Assembly (NCBI RefSeq): GCF_021155765.1
Contig: NC_060116.1
Coordinates: 9,052,001-9,116,000 of the forward strand
Direction: 5' to 3'
Source: Diprion similis
Lineage: Eukaryota > Arthropoda > Insecta > Hymenoptera > Diprionidae
DNA length: 64,000 nucleotides
Made by a program: the position numbers and the translations under genes. Under the pieces are notes generated by a model. That model saw only the letters and a list, made by a program, of their open reading frames with translations. It ran no database searches and was not told where the DNA came from. Shown here one piece after another: positions 25,513-39,800 of this stretch (position 1 is its first letter; every line of letters starts with the position of its first letter).

Positions 25513-26040
25513 GTGAAACCACGCTTCCAAGTATTAAAGAAAACTGCTCATTCCGCGGGATCCGATCTGGACCGCGTTTGCTCTTCACTGGAGGCTGCGG
25601 ACCGGATAGAGCGCGGGTGTCAGGGCGACGGGAACACAGGGTATAATTCGGCTAGGTACGAAGACGGGGCTCGGCGCTCCGACGCTCCGGCGCTGGGTAG
25701 GGCGTCGAGGCGATCGAGGCGTCCGCGCGAGGTGCCCCGGAGACGTCGTGGTGGGGAAAAGCGTCGCGACGCGCAACCCGGGCAGCCAGTGTCGTGCCCG
25801 ACGCGTACCTTACTACTCGATACCGGGCCCGGTACTCGGAACTCACATGGCCGAGGGACTGACTGCCGATGTCACTCGTGTCGAGTGATAGCAGGTGAAC
25901 GGCGAGGTCGTCGGCGACCCGGGACTCGCGGTTTAAAGATTTTTTTAAAAGGCGTTGTGACGGAAGTTCGTGCATCGCGTCGAGCATTCGCAGTCACGTT
26001 GCGTTCCGTATGACGTATGACAGTGGTGTTTCGATAGTGC
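25513..26040 (+). promoter_or_regulatory. GC/CpG-rich block, probable KChIP promoter or 5' UTR exon
   Basis: Against an AT-rich background, 25550-25930 is strongly GC-rich and dense in CG dinucleotides (for example GGCTCGGCGCTCCGACGCTC). It lies 1.2-1.7 kb upstream of the first KChIP coding exon and on its strand has a splice-donor-like ATAGCAG|GTGAAC at about 25891. A non-coding first exon plus core promoter is the likely meaning. Open frames on both strands across it are by-products of the GC content, which makes stop codons rare. The start site is not located. Confidence 0.4.
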
Positions 26041-27222
26041 AACCCCTGACGGAGGGATGAAGTCCTTCAGTGAGAGGATCGCAAGAACGTCTGAGGCTCG
26101 TTGATGCAATTTTTCACGTTCCTGGTCCGATTCAAGGTCTCTTTGTTTGGCCAGTTTTTAATAATTGTAACGTCGTTTTCAACACCTGTGAGCCTAATCG
26201 AAATCCTTGTTGAGGATAAATCCGGACCGGAGGGTATGGAGTGACAGTTTTCAGTAATGTAGTGCCGTTTTGAACTGTACCTTGAATCGAACTCTGTATT
26301 TTCAAAGTTTTACAGTCACCAAAGCTCGGACTAAACCACGACACGCCCACAAATATTGTTACTTAAAATGTATGGCTTGATTATTTTTAATAAAAAATCT
26401 CGCGGTTGTTACAAAGGTTCAATAAGCTAGTCCAAGAGTTCTGCAATTGTTCGGATGAGATTACCTTGACTTCAATTGATCCCCATAATCGGTGGCTACG
26501 AGTTATGGATTACGTTCAGCAAGGAACGAGATTAGTAAAAATTTTCAAAGCAATCAGAGCTGTGACAAATATACAAGGACTGCGTTGAGGGTGCAGCGTA
26601 AAAAGAAGATTCAAATTCGAGACTCGAAGGTGGAGAAACGGGGAGAAGAATTCGTAAAACGAGAGAACGAGGAGAGGCGATAAACCGAAAGAAGGTACAA
26701 TCCACCAGGCGATTGGGCAGCTGGGTGACAGTTCGCTGGCGCGGAAGTGAAAACGAATGAACATCGCGTGTCTGCGAGGCTACCTTGTGTCTACCTTATT
26801 GTTTGCAAACCTCTCTGGCAAATCTACCGGAGTCTAGGTGTTCTAGTCTCGACTATCTATCGGTCGAATTTATCGCGGTACTATTAAGGTAATGAATGGG
26901 CACTTTGAAGAAGAATACCATCAAGCCGCGTGCTTCGGGACTTTACGATAAGCCTTGCTTACAGACACACGTGTCAGTTTCGCGAAGGTAATCAAAATAC
27001 CGAATGGACTTGACCAAGTCGACACTTCGGCAGTTGAAAGAATTTTAACGATCCGAGCTGATATACCGCTTCGGTTTTACTAATTGCAACAGAATAGAAT
27101 AACCGCAGCGATCACTGATCGAGAGACCAAGCAAGCAAGCTCTCCTCAAGTTCAAACCATGTCGAGGGGATCGTTGGTGCCTTGAGGAGGATCGACGGAG
27201 GTGTAACGTCGACGAAGGGAAC
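26041..27222. other. 5' leader or intronic region before the first KChIP coding exon
   Basis: No coding exon supported. 26590-26700 is purine-rich (AGA/GAG). The 27140-27222 stretch directly precedes the start codon and is GC-rich, as expected of a 5' UTR; the context at the start is GGGAACATGG. Confidence 0.4.
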
Positions 27223-27387
27223 ATGGCCACACCGCCAGACTCACCTGGACCGGAAGAGGCGCTTTTCGAATTTGAAAGCACGCGAGCCAGGCAGCCAACG
27301 ACGAGGCCGGTCGCCCTGGAGGAGCTTCTTCGTCAGACGAAATTCACCCGGCAGGAAATACGCGTCATGTATCGCGGATTCAAGCAG
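27223..27387 (+). CDS. Kcnip: Kv channel-interacting protein (KChIP), first coding exon, 55 codons
   Basis: KChIPs are EF-hand proteins of the neuronal calcium sensor family that bind the N-terminus of Kv4 (Shal) channels and set A-type current density and gating. The exon encodes the variable N-terminus followed by the conserved entry to the EF-hand core. Residues 31-55, around LEELLRQTKFTRQEIRVMYR and ending GFKQ, match the start of the core in insect KChIP (Drosophila CG5890 type). It ends at CAG|GTAATT in phase 0, exactly where the next part (normally beginning ECP- or similar) should follow. Upstream, residues 1-30 are acidic and proline-rich with no myristoylation glycine at position 2. 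Reading past the donor gives non-conserved sequence. I found none of the EF-hand exons on the plus strand of the rest of the window, so the gene continues either beyond 64 kb or through exons I missed. Confidence 0.82.
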
Positions 27388-30300
27388 GTAATTACACTTC
27401 GAATGCCGCGGAGAAGGTCTTCCTCTTGTACGCTGCCCTTGCAACCCCCCCCCCCCTCCCCCGCCGTAAGAAATTCGAGCAAAGTAGACGTCCAACGTCG
27501 CCGCCTAGATTCAACCGGGGATCTAATTTGAGGGAGAAGACGTTGCGAGATTAATAGAACGGCTGGACGCCGTCATGTCCGCGTGTTTGCCTTACGACGG
27601 CATATAGACCGAGAGCCGGTGTCCCTTCCTCTGCTTCGGGTGTCCTCTGTCTCCACCGGCTACAGGGGCTACCGAAACTGAAACAAACCATCACCGCTTG
27701 GGAGAATAACGGCACACTTAACACTGATTTACGAGCGTTTAATTCGTGTAGCTGGTGGGAGACTGCGGTTTTTCATAGTCGTACTTAACGTTCAGGTTAG
27801 GCTAGGCCAATGGTAAATATTGACTCGGGGCGAACTTTTTTACCAACGATAAAACTCCGCGACCGAGTTGAAATTCCGCCGGATAATGTAATCGCTAATT
27901 TTAATGCTGCACCGATTTTTTTTTTCTAGTATTCGTTCCTTCCTCCGTACGATCTGCACTTTTCGTTGACGCTGTGCAAGTGCGAACTCTGATAAAAGAT
28001 TTAAGAAAAATTCCCAAACTTTTAATCCAAAGTCGCTTCACCGAGTATAGAATTTCAAAGCATATGTCATTTATAAGGAGAAATAAGGAAGCAAGTTTGC
28101 TCGCAGCTTTTGTTACAAGAGAGGCTACGAGCACCGATAAGTCTAGTCGGAAATCCCACGGCGGGATTTTCATGCGGTATTCAGATGCACTGAATTTTCG
28201 CAGACTCATTCTAGGTCGCTTTTCACCCGACGACTGGTTCAACACGATTTTCGTTCAGAGAGGAAACGGCGAGCTAGAGAGTGGCGGCCTGTCGTCGCTT
28301 GGCACGTTTCCCTAATTCATACCGGAATCACGTGGAGGCATGCGGACATGAAAGAAATATTCTCTTTTCATTTGCCCTGACATGTTGCCAGGGAGAAAAG
28401 TATGCGTATAAATTTAAAGCGCAATTACCATCGTTCCTGCTTTTCAATTCCCATGCAGCGAACCACCACCAACCTTAAAGGTCCCTTATGGTGAAAGTCC
28501 CTTTCGACGCGCCATTCCACATACGTCCGTTAATATTTTCCCTTCTGTCTACGTTCGATTCTCCTTCGCTTTGTAATCGTATTCGAAAAGTCTTACGAGG
28601 TATACAAATGCGATTCCATTCCAAGCGACCATCGCACAAAGCACTCTCTATTCAGATGTTCGTGTATTTTACTGTTACATTTACACGCTTGAAATACGAC
28701 GTGAAGAAGCAGAAGGAACCCCAGGTGTGCATGCAACACACAGTGTATTCCGGGACAGCGGTAGCCAACTTCAGACTCTTTTATCTGCGCCGACACACAG
28801 CCGCGAAGTATGTACTCTCAATGAACTCGGACTGTAAATCATCCGATGGTTATACCACGTTATAGCCGCAAGAAAGTCCGCGGTTCTCTGATGTCCTCTT
28901 CGAAGTTTCCCAGAAATTGACCAAGCCAGCTTTCGTTAACACGAAGCGCATCCGGTGTTCTCGCCGCAATATCTATGTTGCCCAACCCTCCTCGCAGGGT
29001 TCCGGTTAAGTGTCACCCTCAGTTCTGGGTGGTATCCAGTGTGACGTTACGGGTCATTTTATTTTTCCACGGTTGACACTCCCTGGCGTTTGTATTACAC
29101 TTGTATGTATACTTCGTTTTGTTTCGATTCTCATTTCAAGACTCTCGACGATTCTGAAGTCGTTAAACGTGCGGAATGTAAAAGTCGACAATAATGAAAG
29201 GTGATACCGAGCAGTTATCAACTTGTCCTGTGTGCTTTGGTGTAAAGTTGCACACTCAGGATTTCCCACTCCTCGATTTTGTTGTCTCTGAAGCTGAGAC
29301 AGAGTTTCATTGCAGAGATAACAGAAGCATCTTAGATCTTCGATGTGGAAGCCGAATAGAAAATCGTTATTGATAAAGAGGAGAAAAATTTCACTCTTCG
29401 TTTCACACAATGTTTATGAAAATACTTTTTCGAGTGAGAGTGGGCGATGATGAATGACTTTAACGCTTCTTAAACAGCGGAGACCTTGTACAGACCTCGT
29501 GATCATGAAGCCCAGCTACGATCACTCTGTTACCGAATTCGCGACAGCTGACTCCAGACTGAGGGAAGCTCGAATCAATAAATTGTTCACGCGTCGTCTT
29601 TGAGAAACAAGGCGCAGTTTCGACAGTGTTGCGGAAACACATGTGACTTTGAGGAATGGCCCTGGGATTTCACCGCTTCGATCGACCAGTACGCGAAAAT
29701 TCGGTATTCAATTTGGCACTGCTTCTTAATACACACTCTTGTTTACGAATGAATAATTCAGTCCGCTGATCTGCATTTTCGAACTCAAAAACGACGCTCG
29801 TCGAAGACACGTTCTCGGCGATCCTCGAGGTCCTGGAAGCTCCCTGCAGGAAATATGAGGAAATTTACAACTTCTTGGAATGGTAGGGAAATACTTGCCC
29901 TTAAATTATACTTCGGTATTGAAAATGTCTCGCATATTTTTTATTACTTCGTGTTTCTGTAGCCAATAGCTTTCTTAAAATCCTTTGTTCAAAGCTATAA
30001 TCACTCAAATATTGCTTTGATGTACCTAAGATTGACTGGAATTTTATTAAACAATTTTTATGAGTTAAATTCATATAATTTTCGTTGAATAAAATTTTTC
30101 TTTTGTTTTATTTATACACATTTTTTCTTCAGTCACGAAATGAAATTACGTAAAATAATTACGCGGCGTAAAACACTGGAGGAAAAATTGACCTTCAAAT
30201 TATTTTCATTTATCCGCTATGCCAGCTAGCATAAGTGACGCGTGGATCGACTCGGGGTCTCAACCCCGGTCAAAATTAGGGGTTCGGCAATGTTTATGGC

Positions 30301-33300
30301 TGGGTGAGTTTTCGAGGTGAGTTTACGAACGGCGGGTGAAGGGTTCGCATAAGTTTCAATTCCGAAGCAGAATGTATTGCCATATCCTCAACTGTGATCA
30401 AAATTTTACGAAGGTTTTCGGGCTGATTTATGCGAAGTTTGAAAATACGAAATTAGATATAAAAGGTGAACGTACAGTTCACCTCGACGTGATTGATTCG
30501 AGAAATACAATCGATTCAATTCGGCGTGCTGCATTATTGGATTGCTTATCGTTGAAATGAATATTGGCAGAGCCATCGATACATGGCAATAAGATTCTGT
30601 GCGTTGAAATCGATTGAAAATAGGGTCGTAAGTGGATAACTCGGCTCCGTTCAGAGCTGAAATTTCATAGGATAATAGACCCGGATGAGGAGTTTACAGT
30701 AAATCCAGCTAGACGTAAATCGCAGTGTCCAACTTTTATCACGCGATTACCAAAGCCATTAAAATCGACTACAAGTCGTTTCAGCGTTCGTGCCGCTACT
30801 TCAAGGGGATAGATACAAATCCTAATTGTAACCGCGGAAAATAGTCAAAGAATCAGAGCTTCCGAATAAATAATCACTTCACTTTTCACAGATTGACTTG
30901 AAGAAAAATCGTCGAAATTCCTCAATATCAATCATCCGTTTCGTGGCTGTTGAAGCATCGATCGATATGTTTGAACGATCATAGTCAAGGAGATCAAAGG
31001 TTCAGCAACGATTGATCTGATTTATTGCGAATATTGATTCTGCATCGATTGGTACATCAATATATCAAGTAGAGGCGAAGATTTTTAAAATCTGACAGCG
31101 TTATTGGAATGCTGGAACAATTTGCCAGTGAATTTAAAATTAACGTCAAAGAATTTTCTGTTGTTATGAATATCTTCGCAACTACACAAGATTTGTAAGT
31201 TTCGTATTGTTTAATATTCAGTAGCATGATCCATACGGTTTATTCTGGTATACGTCAACGTTAATCTTGAATAAATAACGCCTCTGTAGCCATTAAACAA
31301 ACCACGTGAGCAAATAAATAATAAATTCACGTTCCTTGCTCATTCGCGATAATGGAAAAGTGATAGTATTAAATTTGGCGTAAGACCGCAGTGACAGGCA
31401 TCCGTCGTACAGAATCGAAACTCTTTTCAACAAGTTAATAAATTGACTGCTTTTCAAACCAACTTCACAAATCGGGGTCGCCTTCCCGGCCTGACGAAAC
31501 CTCGCTCCTTGAGTCTAAAGCTTTCGGCTTCGGTCACAAGGGCTAGAAAAAACAGAAACCCAAGTAAAATTTGGCAAGAAGACGGTCTCTTCTTCTCACT
31601 CTTCCCTTCTCTCCTCTTCTCGCTCTGCCTTGTCGACGTAAATGAACAAGTAGCGACTTCCGAACGTCCGTTGCTGACGGATAAGTTCGTATGATGGATT
31701 ACTTCGTCTATCTTTCTCTAGCTCGTCATTAACTCGGCGAACTCCATCCCCTCCACTTCTCTTTCTCTCTCCAACTCTCGTCTTTGCTCTCATTCGCTCG
31801 TTCCTTTTGCATTCATCTCTGTATGGAGAGAGAGCAAGAGAGAGAGAAAAATACGAAAAATCGACTTCAAATTACCGAATCGACGGAGGCTGCGATCTTC
31901 CAGAGATTAAGTGGAAAAGCTTGGATAAAAAATTCAGTTTATCGGAAAAATTCAAAACCATATACCCAGTCTTTGATGCGATCGATTGCAACGAGAATAA
32001 CTAATATCTGCAGCTCGGCGATGTTGCTGGTAGAAAGGAGGGAAGAGTAGAGACGAGACTATCCTTAATAAATATTATAAATATCGTCGATATATCGATA
32101 TATCGGTAAAATGTGCCGAGTTTCTTTTCAGTTGCGTATTTTTTCTTTCGTCATAAGTTTATTGACTAGTACGCATACAGCGTAATGGAGAGTTGCATAT
32201 TTCATAGGAGGAAAATATTTGGAAAAGATCCATAAATCCTGTCAATAAAATAAAAAAGCTTTCGACCATAATTGGAGGGAATACAAATGAAAAATGTACG
32301 AATAAACCGCAGCGAGGAATCTAAGTCAATAAGAGGTAGAACTGTACAAAAAACTTCTATTCTTCTAAGAGGGAGGAGGGAGGAGAGAAATAATTAAATT
32401 AAGAAAAGAGCGAAAAATAGATAAGCTTCTCGGACGGGATAAGCTGGAGAAAACCGACGACTGAGAACTCGGATGAAAGACAAATCGAGACAAAGAACTC
32501 AGACTCAAGTTTACGGTTAATCCCTTAAATTAATGTAGGATCCCTCTTTTTTGGGGGATCGAGTTTCACGCGCCGGTGGTTTCGAAGCAGAGGAAATAAT
32601 AACTAAATGAGGGAGATGTGGAGAGAATATGTTTAGAACGAGAAAAGCGTACACGTGCCCTTGAAGAAACGAGCGTCTTATGAAAATAAAACCATAAGTT
32701 ATACTTATTGACACCATTTTCCAAAGGATAAATTTCACCTCCGGTGTACATCCTATGTATCCCTCAGCGAGAGTAAGATGGTGGATTTTTACTCTTTTCC
32801 GCACAAATTTCTGCACGAGTCCTGCACATGCCACGTGACAAAAGCTCCAATTGACGAAGAGGGAAAGAGAGAAAAAATTTTTAAAAAAACTGGCGGAAAA
32901 AGAAAGAAGAGCAAGGAAATACAGCGGAACGTTCACGTTGTAATTCTTAATTTACGGCAAAGCTCAGGATGTGGCCTGCAGGGCAGAATGGCCAAGCTGT
33001 TACATAACGCGCACCTCACGTATCCAGAGAACGTTGAGCGTCAAGCCGCTTATTATCTTTCAACTGAAGAATCCCCTCAGAGATCTTGGAGATTCCAGAC
33101 GCTTTCACGGCGTGAAAAGCGGTTATGCATCTGTAGCTGATACCTATGGAGGAAAAAGGAAAAAACCTATGAATTTTCCAAGTTTAAAAAACGGGCTTGG
33201 TAAATTGAGAAGCCATCTTTGTATATTCGCAAAATCCTTGTTTTCACAGACTGCAGAGATTTTTCTTCTGACAGCTAATTTCCTTTCTATCTCCATTAGT

Positions 33301-33494
33301 TTTTGTATGAAGTGTCTCGAAAGGAATGAAAATAAATGTAGCTAAAAATCTCAGACTTTCATCTCAATTCTAAGTACTAGTTGCCACTAAGTCGTTAAAT
33401 TTTCTCATTCGTAAAATAAATGTCACTCTTTGGTTCTCCGTGGTTAATTTTATTTTGGTAAAAATATCTAAAATCTTCATCAAACATCTGTGAC

Positions 33495-33510
33495 TATATA
33501 TATATATATA
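33495..33510. repeat. (TA)n tract
   Basis: Eight perfect TA units. Confidence 0.9.
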
Positions 33511-34080
33511 GGTTAAAATTTCACCAAGTTGCAGATTTTGTCACCCCTGATCTGCAACTTCTCGCGACAGTGAAACTCCCTTCGGTGAAAATTGTTGGTT
33601 GTTAGTTGAAAACAAACGGACGCGGCGCGGCGTGTTCGGCTAGCCTGCGATGTACTTTTGTGGGAATTTCCACAAAACCGCGGTTAAAGTCGTGCCCACA
33701 GCGTTCCGACAGTCGACCAACATCCAACCCCCTTTTGATTTCCTCGCAGTTGGTGTAGCTACCCTCTGATTCAAGAGCGAGTAGCTCCGCGTGTTCTAAA
33801 ATACTAGATCTTTTCCCTGTTGGTTGCAACAATTGGACGATAATTGTTATACCTTCTCGCTTTTCGGTGAAAGTTTTCAACGAAATAACGTGGCGTGAAA
33901 AAGACTCACTAGTCTCGTAACCAGCCGTATGAATATTCAGGCAAACCACGCGATTTCCATGTTCACCGGTTACGAGATGGACATAAATTAGCCAAAGGCA
34001 CAGCCATACTCCGTGCGACTTGTAAATACAAGGGAAATACGGAGATCAACATTGAAAAACTCTCTCAATATGAAGGAGAA

Positions 34081-34105
34081 AAAATAAATAAATAAATAAA
34101 TAAAA
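34081..34105. repeat. (AAAT)n microsatellite
   Basis: About six AAAT units. Confidence 0.9.
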
Positions 34106-34740
34106 TACTGGCCAACTCTTCGCGAGTCGCAAAACAATATCAGCTATCACGATTCAACGTGTTGTGTTCCCCAGGGATATTACAGGGCTGAGTGAACATT
34201 CGAACATAACTGACAGTGCCAAACTGGCCGTAAGAATTTCGGTGGTAAAAAAAAAAAAAAACCTGATGGGCAGTTTTCGGTTCAATTTTCCGCCGTTTAG
34301 ATATCCGGATTTGTATTTACCTTTTCCCTGCACGAACATTTCGTCTATATTTAATGTGTTATACAGACGTTTGCAAATAGTGCAGAGCATGATACAGTCG
34401 AGAGAAAATACGAATTCCAAGAGCAATAGCTGCTGAATTTCATCTCTGGACATTCGTGCATTCGAAATATGAATTTCACACGATAAGATCTACCCCCATC
34501 ATTTCCATCATCGTTCAGAGATCACCTTGGTGGTGGAAGCGTCATTTTTACTCAGAATTTATGACCCAGTTCGTAAATCTCGTTCGCTAGAAGCTTCCGC
34601 CTTATGGAAAGCGACCGGATGCAGAGATTAAAAAGCGGGAAAAAATATAGCGCCGGAAACTTTGATGTAAAACACAGTTGTAGGTACCTACGTTCAGGTG
34701 CAGCGGATTAATTTACTCATAACCGGTAGATATGGGGATA

Positions 34741-34772
34741 AGAGAGAGAGAGAGAAAGAGAGAGGAGAGAGA
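34741..34772. repeat. Imperfect (AG)n microsatellite
   Basis: AG repeats broken by AA and GG steps. Confidence 0.9.
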
Positions 34773-36866
34773 AAAAGCTAGACTTGCAGCGAATAAAAAC
34801 ATTAAATAAATTTTAGAAAGGTACCTCTGCAACGGCTGCAAAGCACTTGCTTTGAAATGTTATAAACACTGCAGCTACTATCTGAAGGACTATAATCACC
34901 CGTTGAAACTTTGAAACACCGACGGTATTGAAGAATTTTGTTTTGCATTGAATTCATTTCGTAGATGACTTTTTGCTATCAATAGTTATAAAACTTGTTA
35001 AAGTCTTTACGTTTCCATTAACAGTTTAAGAAAAAACGTGACTAGACTTTGTTTAATAAGACAAGGAAAAAGTAGGTTGTAAAATTGGATAGATTGACAT
35101 GTGCAAATAGATTAAAAATGTGTATTTGACTATTTTTTTTATTTTGATTTACGCAGTAGTCACGCTATTTAAACAGTTACAGCACGTTGCGAGTAAAAGA
35201 GAAGCAGACGAAAAAGCTGGCCTCGCGGTATTGAAAAAGTGCGGATTTTCTCCCGCGTCAATATCTCTCTCCCCCTTCCGAAGGGCGAATTCCCCCTACC
35301 CCACAGGATGACGAGTCCCCTTTGCACTCACTCTGGTTACATATTTAGAGCGAGCGCTTGTCGATGGGTGCAGAGTGCGGCGGATATGAGAGAATGAGCA
35401 GGCATCCCATCGATGTAAAACGGAGTGGATTGCGCGGTAGGGTTGTAAAAGTTTTTTACTTTTTTTTATTTTTTGAAAAATTCATGCTGCGCCGGTGAAA
35501 CTTTTTCTTATTCTCAACTTTTATTCCTGTAAATCAGTGTGCTGCGAAAGAGGGTTGTAAATGTTGGTGGACTGTTTTACCACTTATTATCAGTTGAATC
35601 GTCTGATTGATTCCGGGATGTGACGGAAGAATGCCATCGCCTGCTCGATAACTTACGCGGTTTTTGCACAGCGGCGTCGACAGTGGTTGAAACCGAAAAA
35701 AAAAATTGTGGCTCGGTCTTAGGTGTAGGTTGTACCTCCATGTGAGAGATGAGTTACGACAACGAAGACATGTTTTCGGCCCCTTAGATGCGGAAGCTTG
35801 ATGATCGATAGGGCAAACAGACAAGCCGAATGCTATTGTCATGGTGAAATTGGAAGTTTGAAAAACTTGGAGAGGAGAGAAGAAAACATCACAATTAATC
35901 GGCTCGGAATGATTGAGATTGGATTCATCTTACGTGCCGGTTTTGGAGTCTGATGGAAGAGGAAACTTGTTCGAGTATCGTCATCGATCTCGTCGAACCC
36001 GTAGTTAGTCAATGTCCAGAGAGCTGAGAGTCTTGGGGGTTGAGGGGACGCACAAAAACCAAGAAGTGATGGAAAAACAGGAGCAAAAGGACGAGAGTAA
36101 GATTTAAAAAAATAAAGGGTGCCGCTACTGACCGTGAGATGTATGGCCGTGGGAAAAATATCAGGTGGTGTTCAATGATTTTGAGATAAGTGGAATAAGC
36201 GATCCCATTCCAGAAGTATAAAGGGACAAACCTTTCTCTACAATCACTGAAATTGAATTTAACGCGTTGCCAGAAAATCCAGTTCAAGGTATTGGAAACC
36301 GACATCGAGGTTTTTGACATTTTAATACTGTAGACAAACCGAGGTTGCTGAAAGACTGCTATTATCCGGCCATTAGTGGCCCAACCTTAAAAGCCGGGAC
36401 TATAAGAATAATGTCTCGCTTTGTGTACACTTACTTCGAAAACTAGAAACGACGCTGCATCGAGTCTTAAGTGCGGATCAGGACACAACAAAGATCGTGG
36501 AACTTTTTATCAGGAGTGAATGAAGGGAAAAAACCAATAAAGAGAGAGAAGAGAGTAAAGACATGCAATAATCGCGAAAACAAGTCCTTCGCTTACTTTA
36601 TCTGTTTCCAATTAATGTTCATCGAGCTTTTGGCGTGGCTGAATGACTTGGAATGAATATCGTCGTTGCATCAGAATGATTTTCTCCAACTCGTGAATAT
36701 CTGATATCGACAAGCTGCAGTGGTTATACGTAGGTGTAGACAGTGCACGAAATCTCCTTCAACAACTTTTTGGCACGGTATCAATGCCGCACGGACCATT
36801 ACAAGGCGCATTCAATACACCAGACAACAAACGCCATTGTTGAATAGCAGGTACGTAGTCGCAGCG

Positions 36867-36885
36867 TGCATGCATGCATGCATGC
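36867..36885. repeat. (TGCA)n palindromic tract
   Basis: Nearly five TGCA units; the tract is self-complementary. A shorter one (GCATGCATGCAT) lies at about 53587-53600. Confidence 0.9.
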
Positions 36886-39800
36886 TCCTTCCGTGCAACG
36901 CTGTGATGTATGATAACCACCTGAATAAAATAGTATGCAAGCACACAAAGACGCCGACGGGCAGCTCGGCAAAGCGAAAGAAGAAACGGAATAAGGATCT
37001 CGCGACCTGTGCGTTTCCACAGCATCGGACACGATGCAGAGAATTGAAACTTTGACTTTGAAGGAAAAGATTTTTCTCGAAACGAATCACACGTCAATTC
37101 GACTACGAGCCAAATACATCCATGTGTTCGAAGCAAGGCGATACATAAATACATCCATTTGATAAAATAAGAAAATAAGAAGAGGAAAAGGAAAATCGGT
37201 CACGATCAAGTATCGATCATTTTCGTGTAGGGCGAATGTTTCTACGTATCAAAGGATTAATAATAATTTGCCAAGAAAAGTTTCTCAATATAATATAAGA
37301 GTGTATAAGCAATAAAATAATTTAGCTTGTAATTTTCATAGCGTGAATGGACCTTTGCATCATTTTTAACAATATTCGGAGGAAAAAAAGATCACTCAAG
37401 AGAGAGAGAGAAATAGAGTGTCGAGAAAATGATGATCTATTTTTGGCAATACCTTGATACACGCTATCCAAGTACTAACGAACAGCTCTGCTGCTTTCGC
37501 TCGGCGTATTTGTATCACTGTGATCAGTTGTACTCCGAGCTTTTATAAAGCTTTGATCAGTCCCACATTTTTGGCTTACATGCATCTCCGTCCCTCGAAA
37601 TATGTTCGCGCAACTATAACGTTTCGTATTTCCGTACTTACTCTCTGAAATTAAACAGTGCATATAATAATAAAAATACTGCGGGAAGTGCGTCGTTTGG
37701 TTCAAACGTAAGTATGTAGTATAAACTCTTTATTCGATAAAGAATAATGCAATTTTATAAGAACCATTCGATCACAGCGCGGTTATGATTTCTGGGATTC
37801 GATTAATACGCGTGATCGATAACGTAGAAAAATACTTGGATGATTAAAAGAGCAGTTTTTGATTTTTGCGACGAGGCGTGAGGTACGAATGAGTGTTTCT
37901 TGAAAATCTTGACGAGGCTGAAACCCCTCTGGGAATCACAAATTGCGTATTGATCGCGCATTAACAGCAACTATATAAGGGTGCCAATGCTCATTCGCAG
38001 AAATTCGATTCAACTTTATCGCCGTTTATTCGTTATATGAACAGAATAAACGTGTCGCGTCAGGTTTCTTCTAAGATAATTTGCAACCGGACGAATCGCG
38101 GAGGTAAATATTTCCGCGCTATCTCTACAGCGGTTCGCCGTTATTATTTACGAGCAACCCTTTCCGATATCAATGTTTATGCTCGTGCACGAGCACATCT
38201 CCTATTCTAGACTTATACGGTAATAAGCAGGGCTGATAACGGCCAAGTCTCGTTTATAGAACAACAAGATTCATGAATAAATTGAATTAAAAATTAACAA
38301 TAGAAGAGATGAAATGGATGATTTCCGGGTTTCATTCTTTTTGGCAGTCAAAAAGCCAGCTCTTGTCTGCGAAACTGGCTTCTACAAAATTCAGCAATGC
38401 CAAATTGCTTTCGTGGAATAACCTGCAAACTGCAGAGAAGCGAATTTGGCGCGAATTATTTCCGCGTCTAATCGAGCGACGACGTGCGAATTGTGGCAGC
38501 GTAGAGACACTGAAATAGATCCCAACAATATCGTACGGTTTCGGTTAGTAACCCCAAACCGAATCGTGGTGCACATTATAAGGCGAACTATGTGTTCATA
38601 CCGTTACAACTTGCATCACAACAGAAAATTTCGTTCAACTCTTTTAATCCTCGCGTCAGTTTCGCTCCTCAAGAAATTAACCAACGCGAACGTACGAATG
38701 CCAAGTTTTATAAATATGTCAAATCAAAGTCGTGGGGTTGGGGTTGATTCATCGGTCGTCAGTGGCATGGGGTACTTGGTATTCTGAAATTTCTGCTCGT
38801 TTGGGACCAACAAGGATTTTGAACCCTCCATAGAGCTGCGGTAACACACCTGGGATAAATGTTGTTCCTGAAATGAGCGATTCGATTAATTATTCCCGAG
38901 AAGTAAGTAGGAGTCGCTGGTGAGGGTTGGCCATACGAGTCAGCGTATTAGGGTGTTTCGGTTGGAAGCGAGACTTCTTGTTGTGAATAGCAAATAAGAG
39001 TAGAGAAAAAATTATCCTCGTTGCAGGATATTTCTATACTCCAATTCTAAAGTATCTTTATACGAATGCCAAGTTTTTCCACTCAAGTTACACGAGGATT
39101 ATGTCGTTTCTTTTTATTGTTATCATTCACGAGTCAGGATTTATTAATGACAAGGTAAAAGTGGATAGTTTAGTCATCGAAAACGTTGAAACACAAAGTT
39201 TTACATAAAATTAACTTTTGAGTCAAGGTTTTTATAAGTCTTGAACCTCAGAGTTATAATGGATTCTGTTCAATGAATTTTTTCGCCCAGAATTTGAGTC
39301 TTTACAAAATGCTTCCAGGATCAAGTCCGTATAATTGAATGCAGCTGAATGGTAACGATCGGAAAAAATTAAGACTTCCCCGTCTAACTTGCGTGGGAAT
39401 AAAACTTCAGGTTTTGAGATTGATCTTCTAAAATCGGGTTCAAGAGATATTTTCTTCTAGCTACTTGCAAGTTTTTCGGATGAAAATCAAGCAAAAAAAA
39501 AAAAGAATAAAGGAAAGGCGTTTAAAAGTGGGGTGGATAGAATTAGGTAATTAAACCTCGTAAACTTTTGTGGAAGTGTGTTTGTGTTGTGTTTCCATCG
39601 TAAAGCACGTTGAGCGATTGATTTTTGTGGAATTAAAAAAGTTTCACTTTCGAAATCGAAATCGTAGCTCAACGCTCTCTGAAATCTCGCCCTACCGCCG
39701 TAATATTTATGGGGTATTCCGCTATGGAGGAAATAACAGACGTACGCGGAGAACGGACAGCAGCTATATAAGGTGGAGAATTAAAAGCAAGAAACAATGG

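Noticed and set aside
25513-26013. 166-codon frame in the GC-rich block
   Set aside because: GC-rich DNA lacks stop codons by composition; overlapping frames are open on both strands and the protein is Arg/Gly low-complexity.
30225-30275. Stem-like GGGGTCTCAACCCC considered as part of a tRNA
   Set aside because: No acceptor stem, D-arm or anticodon arm can be built around it.
32517-32936. 139-codon minus-strand frame
   Set aside because: No recognisable domain, no codon or splice support, in a region with similar chance frames on both strands.
36759-37154. 131-codon minus-strand frame
   Set aside because: Overlaps other open frames on both strands and the TGCA repeat; no family features.
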